Part shown: piece after piece, positions 33,426 to 45,311 of the stretch | How the letters are laid out: each line of letters starts with the position of its first letter | Numbering within the stretch: the stretch's first letter is position 1 | From: Achatina immaculata | Lineage: Eukaryota > Mollusca > Gastropoda > Stylommatophora > Achatinidae | Assembly: GCA_009760885.1 (NCBI GenBank) | Contig: CM019692.1 | Span: forward strand, 45,693,430-45,757,429 | Direction of reading: 5' to 3' | Length of the DNA: 64,000 nucleotides | Notes under the pieces: model-generated | Databases searched by the model: none | The model's input: the letters and a program-made list of their open reading frames with translations, nothing else | Told to the model about the DNA's origin: nothing | Position numbers and translations under genes: made by a program

Positions 33426-35950
33426 TGTGTAACAATAGGACGTCCCAGGTAATGGGAGACTAATGGGGCGCACCATTAATAACAAAGTCACTCAGGTAAT
33501 AGAATTCTGTGCGTGAATTATGTATTCTAAATAACTGAGCATCTGCTGTCAGACCTGGTACATGTGCATAATATAGTACACAGAGATGGGATTCTGCTGT
33601 CATACATGATACAAGTACACAACAGAGTACACATTAGCTGAAAATCTTTTGTCAGAGACAGTACATGCACATAGTACAGTACACAGACCTTTCGTATGTG
33701 GGCAAGCGAGTGGCCTGATTAGCGTGACAGCGGCCAAGTCGCGGCGATTTAAGCACGTCGCTCGTTCACAAGTTTATCATTTTTTACCACTAGGTATGCT
33801 AATGAGCTTATGATCACGTGACCAGGGATTTAGACAAAGGAGAAACTTAGATTCTGGCTAGGTCTGTTATCATTCGTTCTGGCAATGGGGAGTATGCATA
33901 ACTGTGTCTGAGGGAGCTAACTATCTTTGCCGTAAAAATGGCAGATGTGTATTTCAGTTATTAAAGGATCGTATGATTGCTTCGTCAGCTAAGATGTCAG
34001 AATGCGCTCAGCCGCCTCGTTCGCGTAAGTCAAAATTAACAGTGATTGTCAGTGTCAGGTGATGCCACTGTGATACCTGGTGTCCGTAGTCGTAAATAGT
34101 ATGTGTTAGTGAATCACGCGCAGCATTCGTTTAATGGGAAAAATATTATATTAGCAGTTACCTACTGTTGAGGGGAGGGAGACGTTATAGCGTTGACACT
34201 TTAATATATATATATGTTAATTGAGCCCTTGAGCCAGAAAGAATTAATGTAATGTACATTTACTGTGAGGCTCCTAGGTAACATTTATATCTTACAGAAG
34301 GAACCGTGGAGGATGTTAACGATACTATTTTGAATCTTAAGTTGTCATGTAACTTGATATAACTATATTTCCATATGAGATGTTAAGAATTCGATGTGGG
34401 TTGCCATGGCAGGCAACTCTTTCTGATGATTAAGGAGATACACAGAACTATATGTCATATAATGTATAAGCATGCTTGTGCATGATCTGCGTTGGCACAG
34501 TTACTGGGTACATATAATCCTATTTTTTAATAAATAGTTTGTGTTGGAATTTCTATACATGTTGTTGGATTTATGATTTGTCTGTTATAGATGAATGACA
34601 GGACGGTATTTAGATAAAGTCATTGTCAGGGCACTATACGATCACAGGGTAGTGGACCCAGGCAAGAGGAGCTACCATGAAGGAAAGGAACCTGGGTGGA
34701 GGACAGTTGAGAGGCAAGCAGTAAGAAGGTGGGGGGGGGGGGGCCGAAGGGAAGCTTTAACGTGGGCGCCACATCATGCTGTAGGCTAAAGATTTGCTGT
34801 GCTCCCAGCTTAGTATAAAAAGGGTCGGATGGTTGGGTTGTGAATAAAAAAAAGGGGAAGATAGAGATTTTCGCACGGCCATAGGATGGTTGTCACATGC
34901 CCATATCCATGATGATAACTTGTACGACGCCTAGGACAATGGTTCATTTTAATAAAGGTTAAAGTTTGGGGGTGGAGTATAAAATAATACACATAAATAA
35001 CAACCCTGAGAAATAACTAAAAGACCCACCCAATTAAATAAATTTCTTACACGTATCAAGCACGTGATATTAAACAAAAGAAACACAATTAAGATTTCAA
35101 CTGCAATAATCAAAAGTATGTTGAAAAGTGATAACAAGAGTAGTAAAGTCCATGGCCCACGGATAAATGATACGAAGGTAATACATGACGTGTGGCGACG
35201 TTGTTAATCCACTTGACTTTAATCTCAATGGACGCCGGTTATAATCTTGACGCAGGCGCTACGGTCGACGCAGGCGCTACGGTCAACACACCTATAAAAT
35301 TGGTACCTGGCTATAAATTTAGGTAGGGAAGGACAGGCTATCAGTCGTGATATAGGCCGTATAGTGCTCCAGTGTTCCAAAGAACCATAATACCATATTC
35401 CTTATTTGCCTCAGTAGTGTGTAATAGAAATTATGGCTTGCCATTACACACCACTGCAACTACTTGTACTAGTACAGCGCCACCAAAGAAACAGATTCTT
35501 TTGGCCTTGTACTCCTTCATTTGTAAGTGGGGAAAAAAAGGATTCCTGTTCAACATTTACTATGAAGAAACATGCTATATGTAATAATAAATACCCGAAT
35601 CTCAATATAGAGGCGAACGTTTGTAACAAATGCATGGAAACAATGAAGATGTATTGTGGCTTAGCTTTTGAACCTATAGGAATGAGCCTGTTCTTTCGTC
35701 GGGTGCGCCCACCAGATAACAGATGGTGGAACGACCCTTAGATGTGGACGTCAGCTGTGAATATTTGAATATACAGCAGTAAACCAAGCAGGTGTCATGT
35801 TGCCTCGCGGGTTAGTCTCTCTAGACAAAGGCTAGCGGAGAACACCGAACACAAACTGAGCGGAAAGCAAACTACCTTGTGAGAATCCTGCTTCACAAAT
35901 CTATGAATAAGACTAACGATGATGTCCTCAAATACGTTTCAGAACAACGA
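33426..35950. other. intron, mostly unassigned
   Basis: 33535-33690 holds three degenerate copies of about 64 bp ('gtacatgtgcataatatagt' type). A G12 run lies at 34733. 35255-35290 has a doubled 'gacgcaggcgctacggtc'. 35310-35370 weakly resembles SINE-A body. The 102-codon frame 35433-35741 has several Cys but no family I recognise. No exon of the surrounding gene was found. Confidence 0.4.
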
Positions 35951-35958
35951 CAAGTATA

Positions 35959-37478
35959 ATGTTCTAAAAAAAAAGAAACGCAAAAAATACTATGTTATGA
36001 TTTGAATTGAAATTTGCTGATCAGACAACGGCAAATTGCTTGAAACGTTCACTTGGACATCAGCTCCACGTGCTGACCTGAAACGTACTCAGCAGATGAT
36101 TCATGAGCACAGAAAACCGGCACTAGTCAAAACAGCATTTCTGACAATAACTCATGACAGGTTCACCAGAATCCCGTGAAACTTACTGAACACAAAACTC
36201 ACTGACAATGTTATTGAATGCCTATAAAAGATTGAGGCTCCTCGAATCAATTTATTTGAAAATTCAATGCGCAAGTATGGCTCATCTAACTACAGAACAA
36301 CGACTCATCATCACTGGACGTTTACAAACTGGACAGTCACAAAGTGTAGTGGCCAGACAATTTAATGTGGCTAGAAGCACCATTATTCGCCTTTGGAGAC
36401 GATTTCAAGAAACTGACTCAATTGCAGACCAGCCGCGCAGTGGAAGACCCATAGTCACAACTCCTACCGAAGACCGCTTCATATGGCTGCGTCACCTCAG
36501 GAATCGATTTGCATCTGCGTCCTCAGTAGTCCAGTCAATGGCGGCAGCTCGTCGAATTTCAGATCAGACGGTCAGGAACCGGCTGCACGACGCTGGTCTT
36601 TGGACTAGAAGACCCTACAGAGGTCCTGTTCTTACGGACCGACATCACCAGAACCGACTGCAGTGGGCGAACCAGCATCGTCAATGGATCGTTGCAAATG
36701 ATTGGAAAAAGGTTTGGTTTAATGATGAATCATTCTTTCTGCTCCAGCGATGTCATAGACGGAGAAGAGTTTACAGCAGAGTCCATGAGCGCTACGCCCA
36801 GAACTGCATAGATGAGGCTCCTCCATATGGTGGTGGAGGTGTACTGGTGTAGGGAACGATCAACTTCATGAGAAGAAGTGACTTGGTGGAAAATTGAAGG
36901 ACGCCTACATGCCCAGTGCTACGTCGATGAATTCTTCATCCTCGCGTCCTTCCATTTCTGGCTGCACCATGGTCGATATTCCAACAGGATAACGCTCAAC
37001 CTCATGTGGCACAACTCATCACTCAGTTCTTCGCTGACAACAACGTCCAGACCATTCCGTGGACATCCATGTTATCAGCCATGAACCCAATAGAACACTT
37101 ACGGGATGAACTCAACAGACAAGTTCGCCAGCGAGACGTGGCGCCAACCAATCTCCGACAGTTGTCTCTTGCACTGCTGGAAGAGTGGGCAGCCAACCCA
37201 CAACAACAGATCCAACGGCTAATCGGATCCATGTCAAGGAGATGTCGTTCTCTGATACAGGCCAGAGGAGGCCATACACCTTACTGAAACGGAGGCTCAG
37301 TCGCAAAGAGTAAAAGTTCAAACCAGATTTAATGAACATCATTTCACTGTTAATGTCTTAAAGTTTCTTCATGAGAAGAATTAAACATTAATTCCGTAAA
37401 ATAACATTTTGTTACAAGTGTGAAATTTGGTTCCCATTACGACCAGAGTAGTGCTGCGTTTCTGTTTTTTTTTAACAG
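35959..37478 (+). mobile_element. Tc1-like transposon with broken transposase
   Basis: The 1520-bp element is bounded by TA (35957-35958, 37479-37480), with imperfect inverted ends sharing TGTT, poly-A and GAAACGCA. The transposase frame starts at 36208 or 36277. Paired-type HTH: VVARQFNVARSTIIRLWRRF (about residues 44-63), RSGRP linker, and a second HTH with VRNRLHDAGLW. Catalytic triad: Asp in WFNDESFF (36724), Asp in FQQDNAQPH (about 36985) and Glu in NPIEHLRDEL (about 37095), consistent with the DDE Tc1 type. A TAG at 36850 and frameshifts near 36895 and 36965 inactivate it. It lies inside the intron between domain exons 4 and 5, opposite to the host gene. Confidence 0.92.
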
Positions 37479-37768
37479 TAGAGTTAAAACGGTAAGCAGA
37501 AGACAATCAAACTTTCCTGGACATGCCGGGAGAAGACAGAAGTTGTAGAACCATGTAACCACTTGAAACTTCAAGGGAACAAGGAAGACCAAGAGATAAA
37601 TATCTCTGTGGACTGACAAAGTACCATGAAGAAAAGAAAAGCATCTGAACTGCTCGGAAACACCAAGGACCGTCGCACAATATGGAGAAACATGATCACC
37701 ACCGCTGCCCGGCACACAGCACTATGATAATAGTAACTTACGAGTAACTTACGATAATAGTAACTTAC
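37479..37768. other. intron segment
   Basis: Minus-strand donor of the next exon lies at 37768. 'tagtaacttacga' is repeated at 37729-37770. Nothing else recognised. Confidence 0.4.
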
Positions 37769-37996
37769 GAGCTCTGGTGGAGCTGGCTTGCTTGCTTAGG
37801 CACACCTGGAATTCGCCCCTGCAACCGCCTCTGGCGTACACCTCGTTTTTCCGGAAACCATAGTTACTGTTCCTTACACACCTGACCCGATTCTCCTGTC
37901 TCACCACACTTATGCTCCTAATAGTTCCTTGATCTGTTGAAATTTTCTTTCTGGCATCTTTGTTTTCGGTACTCAGTAATTTTATAATCAGACAAC
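37769..37996 (-). CDS. four-Cys domain protein, exon of domain 4
   Basis: Acceptor 'gtctatttttcag' and donor CTC|GTAAGT (minus). 228 bp, phase 1 at both ends. Encodes CLIIKLLSTENKDARKK, TIRSISVVRQENRVRC, VRNSNYGFRKNEVYARGG and CRGEFQVCLSKQ, then a Ser/Arg linker SSTRA. Cysteine spacing C-x37-C-x18-C-x6-C. The open frame continues upstream into a LINE remnant that ends at 38040; that part is not the gene. Confidence 0.85.
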
Positions 37997-38039
37997 CTGA
38001 AAAATAGACTAATAATGTTATATTCTGATTCATTTTTAG

Positions 38040-38812
38040 CATTAATATTAGCAGAATTTTACTGGCATGACTAATCAGGGCAACAGTTCTGTAGTTTGTG
38101 CATAATTTCAAGTTACCCTTTTTTTTTGGCAGTGGTATGAATACAGTTATTTTCCATTCTTTTGGCCAAATACTTGAATGCCGTATCTTTTTACATAGTG
38201 CATGATAGATTGTTGCACATTCCTTTCCTCCTGCTTTAATAAATGTAGCTGTTATCTCATCACATTCTGGTGATTTACCATTTTTCAGATCTTTATTGCC
38301 CATAAAACTTCTATTGTCGGTTTGGGTTCTTTCTCCTCCAATAATAATTCACACACCGTTGATTTCTGCTTTCACAGTCAGTTATTTCATACATTCCTCT
38401 GCAATATTCCTTCCGTCTTTCTAGAATTTCCTCTGTCTCTGTCAAGGTATTCCCCATCTCATCACAAATTAGATTTAGTTTAGGTGTGACATTTGTCGTC
38501 AATTTCTTCTTTTCTTTAAACATTTCACTATTTCTTCCACACTTCTAATGTCCTTCTATTCTTTCACAACAATCATGTTCTGTATTGTGTTTTGTCTTTT
38601 CTCATATTTCTTCGTACTTCTTTTGTTAAAGATTTATATTCCTCCTTCTTGTTGTTTGTCACTTTCCATTGCGTCTTCATTTCTCTACGTTGTTTTATCA
38701 GTTCTAGCATGTCTGCTGTAATCCATCCATTCTTTTGTGTTTTCTTTACTGGAACCACTTCTTTAGCTGTTGTTATTAAGATATCTCTGGCCAGTAGTAG
38801 CATTTATTTACC
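38040..38812 (-). mobile_element. LINE family 3 internal fragment
   Basis: Minus-strand order LARDILITTAKEVVPVKKTQ, NGWITADMLELIKQRREM, EEYKSLTKEVRRNMRKDK, CDEMGNTLTETEEILE, KSPECDEITATFIKAGGK, SIWPKEWKITVFIPLPKK, NYRTVALISHASKILL. These are the endonuclease-RT linker and first RT motifs, matching 18720-19510. The copy stops inside the RT and has no LINE 3' end, so it is a remnant left by deletion or recombination, in the intron between domain exons 3 and 4. Confidence 0.85.
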
Positions 38813-38942
38813 AGCATTAATAGCAACAGCAGCAGTAGTAGTAGTACTAGTTGTAGTAGCAGTAGTAATAGAAGTAATAGTAGTAGCAGTAGTAGTAGTA
38901 GCAGCAGCAGTAGCAGTAGTAGTAGTAGTAGCATTAGCAGTT

Positions 38943-38975
<33 letters not shown>

Positions 38976-38980
38976 ATAGC

Positions 38981-39013
<33 letters not shown>

Positions 39014-39090
39014 TGTAGTAGTAGCAGTAGTAGTTGTAGCAGTAGTAATAGCAGTAGTAGTAGTAGTAGTAGTAGTAATGGTTGTGCCGG
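38813..39090 (+). repeat. (GTA)n/(GCA)n trinucleotide array
   Basis: About 280 bp of gtagtag with gcagtag interruptions. The poly-Val/Ala open frame is an artefact. Confidence 0.92.
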
Positions 39091-39220
39091 CGTAAAGTTT
39101 TGTCTGTTACAAAAATGAATTCTTTTTATACCAGTGTTGAGTGTATGTGTGTGTTTGTGTGTGTCTGGGGGGGGGGGGGATTGTGGGGTGAGGGAAGGAG
39201 GTCGATAAAAATAAAGAGTA
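39091..39220. other. G12 run and TG-rich spacer
   Basis: 'gtgtgtgtttgtgtgtgtc' followed by a G-run at 39168-39179. Confidence 0.7.
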
Positions 39221-39540
39221 AAGAAGAAAGTAAGAATACATTAATTCAAGGGAGGCAGTAAAGAAGAAACCAAGAATACATTAATTCAAGGGAGGCAGTA
39301 AAGAAGAAAGCAAGAATACATTACTTCAAGGGAGGCAGTAAAGAAGAAAGCAAGAATACATTAATTCAAGGGAGGCAGTGAAGAAGAAAGCAAGAATACA
39401 TTAATTCAAGGGAGGCAGTAAAGAAGAAAGTAAGAATACATTAATTCAAGGGAGGCAGTAAAGAAGAAAGCAAGAATACATTAATTCAAGGGAGGCAGTA
39501 AAGAAGAAAGCAAGAATACATTAATTCAAGGGAGTTCAGT
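39221..39540 (+). repeat. 40-bp minisatellite downstream of domain exon 3
   Basis: Eight copies of a 40-bp unit starting 'aagaagaaagcaagaataca' with very little divergence. It ends only about 35 bp from the donor of the exon at 39575 (minus strand), so it is in the intron that follows this exon. Confidence 0.95.
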
Positions 39541-39574
39541 AAAGGAATACAAAAAATAAAAGGGAAGAATATAC

Positions 39575-39889
39575 CTGGCTCAGGTGTGGCACCTGGCTTG
39601 GGTCTGGACCTAGTTCTCTCATAGCACACCCTAAACCTGGCCGAGCAGCCACCATAGGCTGAGACGTAGGTGTCGTTGAAGTCGTAGGTCCTCCCCTCCT
39701 GGCACTTGACATCGGACCTCAGGTCGATCACTTTGACACTGGTAATCTGGATATTAGTGTATCGGCTGTCCCTAATCCGGCGCTCCTTTCTGCCTTTCCT
39801 GGTGCTTCTCAAGTTAATTTCGGTGCAGAGGTTGTCGCCATCGTCATCATCATCATTGTCTTCATCAACATCGCTCTCATCATCTTGTC
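39575..39889 (-). CDS. four-Cys domain protein, exon of domain 3 with acidic linker
   Basis: Acceptor 'aatgctattttcag' and donor CAG|GTATAT (minus). 315 bp, phase 1 at both ends. Starts with an acidic stretch (DDESDVDEDNDDDDDGDN), then the domain: LCTEINLRSTRKGRKERR, NIQITSVKVIDLRSDVKC, QEGRTYDFNDTYVSAYGG, CSARFRVCYERTRS, then a Pro-rich linker (KPGATPEPG). Cysteine spacing C-x40-C-x18-C-x6-C. Most similar to domain 1 (both CSARFRVC and LRST). The exon is enclosed by two minisatellites. Confidence 0.9.
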
Positions 39890-39924
39890 CTGAAAATAGC
39901 ATTTTCTTACAGAAAACGTGAAAC

Positions 39925-40540
39925 ATGAATAATAAAGTAAGAAACACAGATAATAAAGTAAGAAACACAGATAATAAAGTAAGAAACACAGATAATAAAG
40001 TAGAAACACGGATAATAAAGTAAGAAACACAGATAATAAAGTAAGAAACACAGATAATAAAGTAGAAACACGGATAATAAAGTAAGAAACACAGATAATA
40101 AAGTAAGAAACACAGATAATAAAGTAAGAAACACAGATAATAAAGTAAGAAACACAGATAATAAAGTAAGAAACACAGATAATAAAGTAGAAACACAGAT
40201 AATAAAGTAAGAAACACAGATAATAAAGTAAGAAACACAGATAATAAAGTAGAAACACGGATAATAAAGTAAGAAACACAGATAATAAAGTAAGAAACAC
40301 AGATAGTAAATTAAGAAACACAGATAATAAAGTAGAAACACGGATAATAAAGTAAGAAACACAGATAATAAGGTAAGAAACACAAATAATAAAGTAAGAA
40401 ACAGATAATAAAGTAAGAAACACAGATAGTAAAGTAGGAACATGGATAATAAAGTAAGAAACACAGATAATAAAGTAAGAAACAGATAATAAAGTAAGAA
40501 ACACAGATAGTAAAGTAGGAACACGGATAATAAAGTAACA
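39925..40540 (+). repeat. 21-bp minisatellite upstream of domain exon 3
   Basis: About 29 copies of 'aataaagtaagaaacacagat', alternating in places with a 20-bp form lacking one base. Begins about 35 bp from the exon's acceptor. Minus-strand frames of Leu/Ser/Tyr/Cys/Phe here are artefacts, although one is continuous with the exon. Confidence 0.95.
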
Positions 40541-40589
40541 GAACCGAAACGTAAATGGAAGAGAGAAATAATACATTTGTATGAAATAT

Positions 40590-40835
40590 ATGAACATGGG
40601 GAGAAACTAACAAATATATGAACATCGGGAGAAACTAACAAATATATGAACATGGGAAGAAACTAACAAATATATGAACATCGGGAGAAACTAACAAATA
40701 TATTAACATGGGGAGAAAAGTAAAAAAATATATGAACATCAAAAAAAGTAACAAATATACAATCATCAGAATAAAAGTAAAAACTATGTAAACATCGGAA
40801 GAAAAGTAGCAAGTATATAAATATTGACAGAAAAC
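40590..40835 (+). repeat. ~28-bp degenerate repeat
   Basis: About nine decaying copies of 'aaatatatgaacatcgggag'. Confidence 0.85.
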
Positions 40836-41184
40836 TAAACGATATTTACTTTTAAATAACAATTAACCATTTAAGCTGCATTAAAGAAATAGTTGCATTT
40901 ACATAGTTTTATTCCGTAGGTGAGAGTTTGTAATTTTAAATCGAAAATAAACAAGTTAAAAAATAGGTAGTGCGTCTTACCATGATAAAACGCGGCGTCC
41001 GTGATGATTGCTAACAAAAACTGTTCATGCGCTGTGAATGTTGTTTAGTAGTCGAAGAGTTAAAGTTTCTGAACTGGGGATGTTTCATGTATGTTTCTTC
41101 ATTTATGAGAAATGTTTCTCAGCTTCCCAAGTCATTGGTGCTCATTGTTATAGTCAAAGTTTGTTTTCATTCGTTTCTCTCTCT
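40836..41184. other. intron, no feature
   Basis: No element recognised. Confidence 0.4.
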
Positions 41185-41272
41185 CTCTTTCTATCCCTGT
41201 TACTCTTTCTCTCCTTCTCTTTCTCTCTTTCTATCAGTCTCTATCATACTCTCTCTATATTTTTTCTATATG

Positions 41273-41325
<53 letters not shown>
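41185..41325 (+). repeat. CT-rich tract and (CT)n
   Basis: Mixed ctctt/ctctc followed by about 20 pure CT units at 41276-41323. Confidence 0.9.
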
Positions 41326-41326
<1 letters not shown>

Positions 41327-41749
41327 CTTCGTTAACAAGTAAATGATTCCAAGTCACTAAAGATATATCTTGTATTTTGCCTCCACAAATCTATCTGAAC
41401 CTATGTTTTGGCCTTGCCTCTGTCTTTTATTGAATGTACGCTGTTTCTTTTCCTACTGTGTCTTTATTTAGAAAAGCCTCGAGCTAGCAGCCATCAGAGA
41501 AAACGGAAACTAATACTGCTCACTTTCTTACATACTTGTATGACTGCAAGACACGAGGCCAGCCGCTCTGAGTGCCCAAAAGAAACGAAAGAAACCTCGT
41601 GTTCTTCCTTATTTTTCTCTGTTCTGTCTTCGCGAAATTTTATTTATTTATTGAAAACTTAAGCAAAGATAATTTTATTTCGCAACTAGATCCTTCATTG
41701 TAATGTCGGGGTAGCCATTTCGATGATTCTTGGTTGATATGTTTTTTGT
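41326..41749. other. intron, no feature
   Basis: No element recognised. Confidence 0.4.
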
Positions 41750-41890
41750 TGTATCTCTCTAGAGCTGCGAGAAGGATGTTCTTTGTGGTCGATGTGGTGA
41801 AGGTGTTGACAATCATGTCGGATTGAAAGTGGGGTACAATGGCTTTTTTTTTCATTTCAGTTCCAGTGTGAAGCCAAAATGAAATGTTCA
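41750..41890 (-). mobile_element. SINE-C 3' fragment
   Basis: 'tctctctagagctgcgagaa', 'tttgtggtcgatgtggtga' and 'ggtgttgacaatcatgtcgg' match 284-370. Only the end next to the simple-sequence tail remains, consistent with 5' truncation of a minus-sense SINE. Confidence 0.7.
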
Positions 41891-41945
41891 AATGCTTCTT
41901 TAATAAATTTCACTCTCGGGATGTAGATATATCCCTGCCTAGTTA

Positions 41946-42735
41946 GTCAGGTTGAGACTACTGTTGGGGTACTAATGGTGAGTTATGTTAGTCAGTTTGA
42001 AACTACTGTTCGGGAGCTAATGGTGAGTTTAGTTAGTCAGGCTGAGACTACTGTTCGGGAGCTAACGGTGGGTTTAGTTAGTCAGTTTGATACTACTGTT
42101 CGGGAGCTAACGGTGAGTTTAGTTAGTCAGTTTGATACTACTGTTCGGGAGCTAACGGTGAGTTTAGTTAGTCAGGTTGAGACTACTGTTCATTAGCTAA
42201 CGGTGAATTTAGTTAGTCAGGCTGAGACTACTGTTCGGGAACTAACGTTGAGTTTAGTTAGTCAGGTTGAGACTACTGTTCATTAGCTAACGGTGAATTT
42301 AGTTAGTCAGGCTGAGACTACTGTTCGGGAACTAACGTTGAGTTTAGTTAGTCAGGTTGAGACTGCTGTTGGGGTACCAATAGTGAGTTTAGTTAGTCAG
42401 ATTGAGACTGCTGTTGGGGTACCAATGGTGAGTTTAGTTAGTCAGATTGAGACTGCTGTTGGGGTACCAATGGTGAGTTTAGTTAGTCAGATTGAGACTG
42501 CTGTTGGGGTACCAATGGTGAGTTTAGTTAGTCAGATTGAGACTGCTGTTGGGGTACCAATGGTGAGTTTAGTTAGTCAGATTGAGACTGCTGTTGGGGT
42601 ACCAATGGTGAGTTTAGTTAGTCAGATTGAGACTGCTGTTGGGGTACCAATGGTGAGTTTAGTTAGTCAGATTGAGACTGCTGTTGGGGTACCAATGGTG
42701 AGTTTAGTTAGCCTGAAACTGCTGTTGGGGTACTA
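41946..42735 (+). repeat. 45-bp minisatellite
   Basis: About 17 copies of a 45-bp unit ('gtcagattgagactgctgtt' then 'ggggtaccaatggtgagttt'). Left copies are variable and the last nine nearly identical, as expected of recent local expansion. Because 45 is a multiple of 3 it gives a 15-residue repeat ORF (VPMVSLVSQIETAVG). No start context, splice sites or domain support coding. Confidence 0.92.
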
Positions 42736-42896
42736 ACGGTGTTTACGAACGATCCTGATCAGCTAAGGTTATGTGATCACTGTTTCACATAGCGTCTTCA
42801 TCCCTAAGTTTATGTGTTGCCTGGTAGAACAGTAAAGACCCCTTCTTTATGGAGCATCTCTATTAAGTCTTGCAGAACTGAGAGCCACTGCCTGTG

Positions 42897-43215
42897 TTTT
42901 AGCTGTGAATCTTTTGTCTTTGCTTTATCTAGGTGAATCTTTTGTCTTTGCTTTATCTAGGTGAATCTTTTGTCTTTGCTTTAACTAAGTGAATCGTTTA
43001 GCTTTATTAAGTTAACTTTGTGTCCATGTTTTAGCTAAATTAATTTGTTCTCTATGTTTTAGCTAAGTTAATTTTTTTATCTGTGTTTTAGCTAAATGTA
43101 TCATTTGTGTTTCTTTTAGCTAAGTGAATCTTTTTGTCTTTGTTTTAGCTAAGTGAATCTTTTCTCTTTGTTTTAGCTAAGTGAATATGTTGTCCATCTT
43201 TATCTAGGTGAAATT
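42897..43215 (+). repeat. 27-bp minisatellite
   Basis: About 12 degenerate copies of 'tttagctaagtgaatctttt' plus 'gtctttg'. Confidence 0.9.
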
Positions 43216-43431
43216 CTTTCTCATTCTTTAAATGACTAATTTAATAAAGTCTTTACAACTTTTTATTCATTACGTTCTCTCTAGTAAGCCATTTTACTTA
43301 ATATCTTCTGTTGTAGGGCCCTGTGCTGAAATTACGTCTGTAGTTGTTGTATTTAATTTCATGTTTTCTCTCACATTCTCGCCTGACTTTTCCATCTTAT
43401 GTAAAACTGCACCAGATCTAAACAGGCATTT

Positions 43432-43960
43432 ATTATGTTATTATGTTCTCAAGAACATATGGCATTCAAAAGTTATAAGCACAAAACCAAGCTAAGACTA
43501 TTCAATTCAAATGTAATATCCACCCTCATTTATGAATGCGAAAGCTGGAGAACACCTAAAGAAATAGACAAGAAATTAGACTCTTTTTTTGGAAACAAAT
43601 GCCTAAGGAAAATACTCTGTATAAAGTGGAACGAGTTCAAGAACAATGCAGAGATAAGACAGATGAGCAAACAACAACCTGTCTCATGGGTGATTAGAAA
43701 AAGTCGATGGACATATGGTGGTCACGTAATGAGAAGAAACAACCAGAGAATCCCGAAGACAAGCTATCAAGTGGAACACAATAGACCGAAATAAAAGAAG
43801 TTACCCACGTGAAACTCTAGAAAGGACATTGTTAAGAGAGGTCAGTTTCGTGGGCATAACATTCCTTGATGAGGTTGAAAAGCTCGCCGAAAACAGGAAA
43901 TCTTGGCAAACTACCATGGGAGCCCTATGTGACGTTTAGCGGCACGGGAAGGATGTAAGC
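43432..43960 (+). mobile_element. LINE family 4, RT C-terminus
   Basis: KTKLRLFNSNVISTLIYECE, SWRTPKEIDKKLDSFFGNKC, RWTYGGHVMRRNNQRIPKTS, then shifts to the RETLERTLLREVSF-like end and 'gccctatgtgacgtttagcg'. Shares its 3' end with 33165-33425. Confidence 0.85.
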
Positions 43961-44254
43961 TTGTTCTTTCCTGTCAACAAATTTAGTTATTATGGCTAAT
44001 CTAGTCGTTTATATAAAGATGAAAACTCTTCTTTAATGTAAAAAAAGAAAACAGGGAGAAATGTATTGCATGTGCAAATAATGAATAAAGCATAACCGTT
44101 GTGCTTTGTATTCTGCTTTCATATGATCAAGATAAACTGGACATATAATGTTAATGCCGATAGTTCTTTTATTTTTTTTTTAACGTAAAAGCTTTTTAAC
44201 GTAGAGCGCTACGCTCTAGAGGATAACACTGTCAGCCATGGTCAACTTTCTTCT
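43961..44254. other. intron, no feature
   Basis: A short palindrome 'gtagagcgctacgctctag' lies near 44200. Nothing else recognised. Confidence 0.4.
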
Positions 44255-44795
44255 GTAACTCATCATCATCATCTCTTCTTAATCATCAATCTCCCTGGAA
44301 CTGCGAGCTGGTAATCTTTGCAGCCGGTGCTGTGGAGATGTTGAGGCAGCACAGTGTCGGCTTGAGAGCGGGTTATGTCGGCTATTTTCTGTTTTCCAGT
44401 TCCTGAATCTCAAATGCACCTTAAAAAAAAACGGGGGCTGTGCAATACTTGTTTAGCAGTCTCCATCGCTGTAGGGACAACGGCGATCTCTGCCAAGTTA
44501 GCCTGACTAGTCCTGTTATTGAATGGTACTAACGAAGAGGCGGGACAGGCTCGGGTCTTGGCCACCTATGGTTCGCCAACCCTGATGCTAGTATGCCAAC
44601 TATGGGTTGCCGACTGCCAAAACGGACAGCGCCTTTGTCCACTTTCCGTAACTAAAAAAAAAAATTAAGGTGCACTTTTTTACAATCCAAATGACTTCCA
44701 CTCCTTGAGTCGGAATCAAACAGCCGGCTACTGCTTTGAGAGTGACGAACGCCCCGGCCACTTCGCCACTCAGCCACCTTTATATTCTGTACAAG
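44255..44795 (-). mobile_element. SINE-C, most complete unexpanded copy
   Basis: Read on the minus strand. tRNA-like head 44795-44700 with box A-like 'tggctgagtggcgaagtgg' and box B-like 'ctgtttgattccgac'. Body with 'ggcaacccatagttggcata', 'agacccgagcctgtcccgcc' and 'gattgatgattaagaag' tail. It carries one and a half copies of the segment that is amplified at 545-1072. Confidence 0.7.
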
Positions 44796-45311
44796 GACTG
44801 AAATTTATTTCATGGCATAAAACAGAGACGGGACAGATGACATTAAGATACTTTTCAATTTAGTGGCCGTATCAAAGAAATAGAAACAGAAACCACATCT
44901 TATTTCACGTTGATTTTTTTTCCCCCTGTGATTTTATTTTCCACGTGTTGTACAAGATAAACATCTTGAAGACATTTGCTGCCACAAGGATTGGTATCTT
45001 ATGTATGATTAATTTTGCACAAACAATACGACATTCGGGTTAAAAGTCCTGTAACTTAGTAAATGTGTTAATAATCAGTATAACAAGTTAATTATAAATT
45101 GATTGCGTTATTAATCATCTAACTAGCATCTTCTTAGTAGGCTAATACAAAATGCCATCTTCCGAAAATCATTTGCGTGTAAGAAAATCAAGACATAGCA
45201 GTATTCTTGGAACACTAAATACTGGAAATTATGGAATACTTCCGAAATGTCTAACTTAATCACTGTCTTCACCGTGCCCTTTTCTCTCCCTTTCTAATCT
45301 GTAGTATCTAC
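44796..45311. other. intron, no feature
   Basis: AT-rich; no element recognised. Confidence 0.4.

Noticed and set aside
34595..34789. 64-codon frame near a G12 run
   Set aside because: Ends in a homopolymer-driven Gly run, with no recognisable domain or splice context.
37749..38303. 184-codon minus-strand ORF as one protein
   Set aside because: It is a chance fusion of a LINE RT fragment (to 38040) with domain exon 4; the acceptor at 37997 separates them.
38592..39095. Poly-Val/Ala protein
   Set aside because: Translation of (GTA/GCA)n after antisense LINE sequence.
39486..40653. Large Leu/Tyr/Phe-rich membrane protein on the minus strand
   Set aside because: The hydrophobic part is the 21-bp minisatellite read in reverse; only 39575-39889 is exon, bounded by a good acceptor and donor.
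41975..42736. Repeat protein VPMVSLVSQIETAVG
   Set aside because: A 45-bp minisatellite divisible by three gives this automatically; the frame ends at array irregularities and has no flanking coding sequence.
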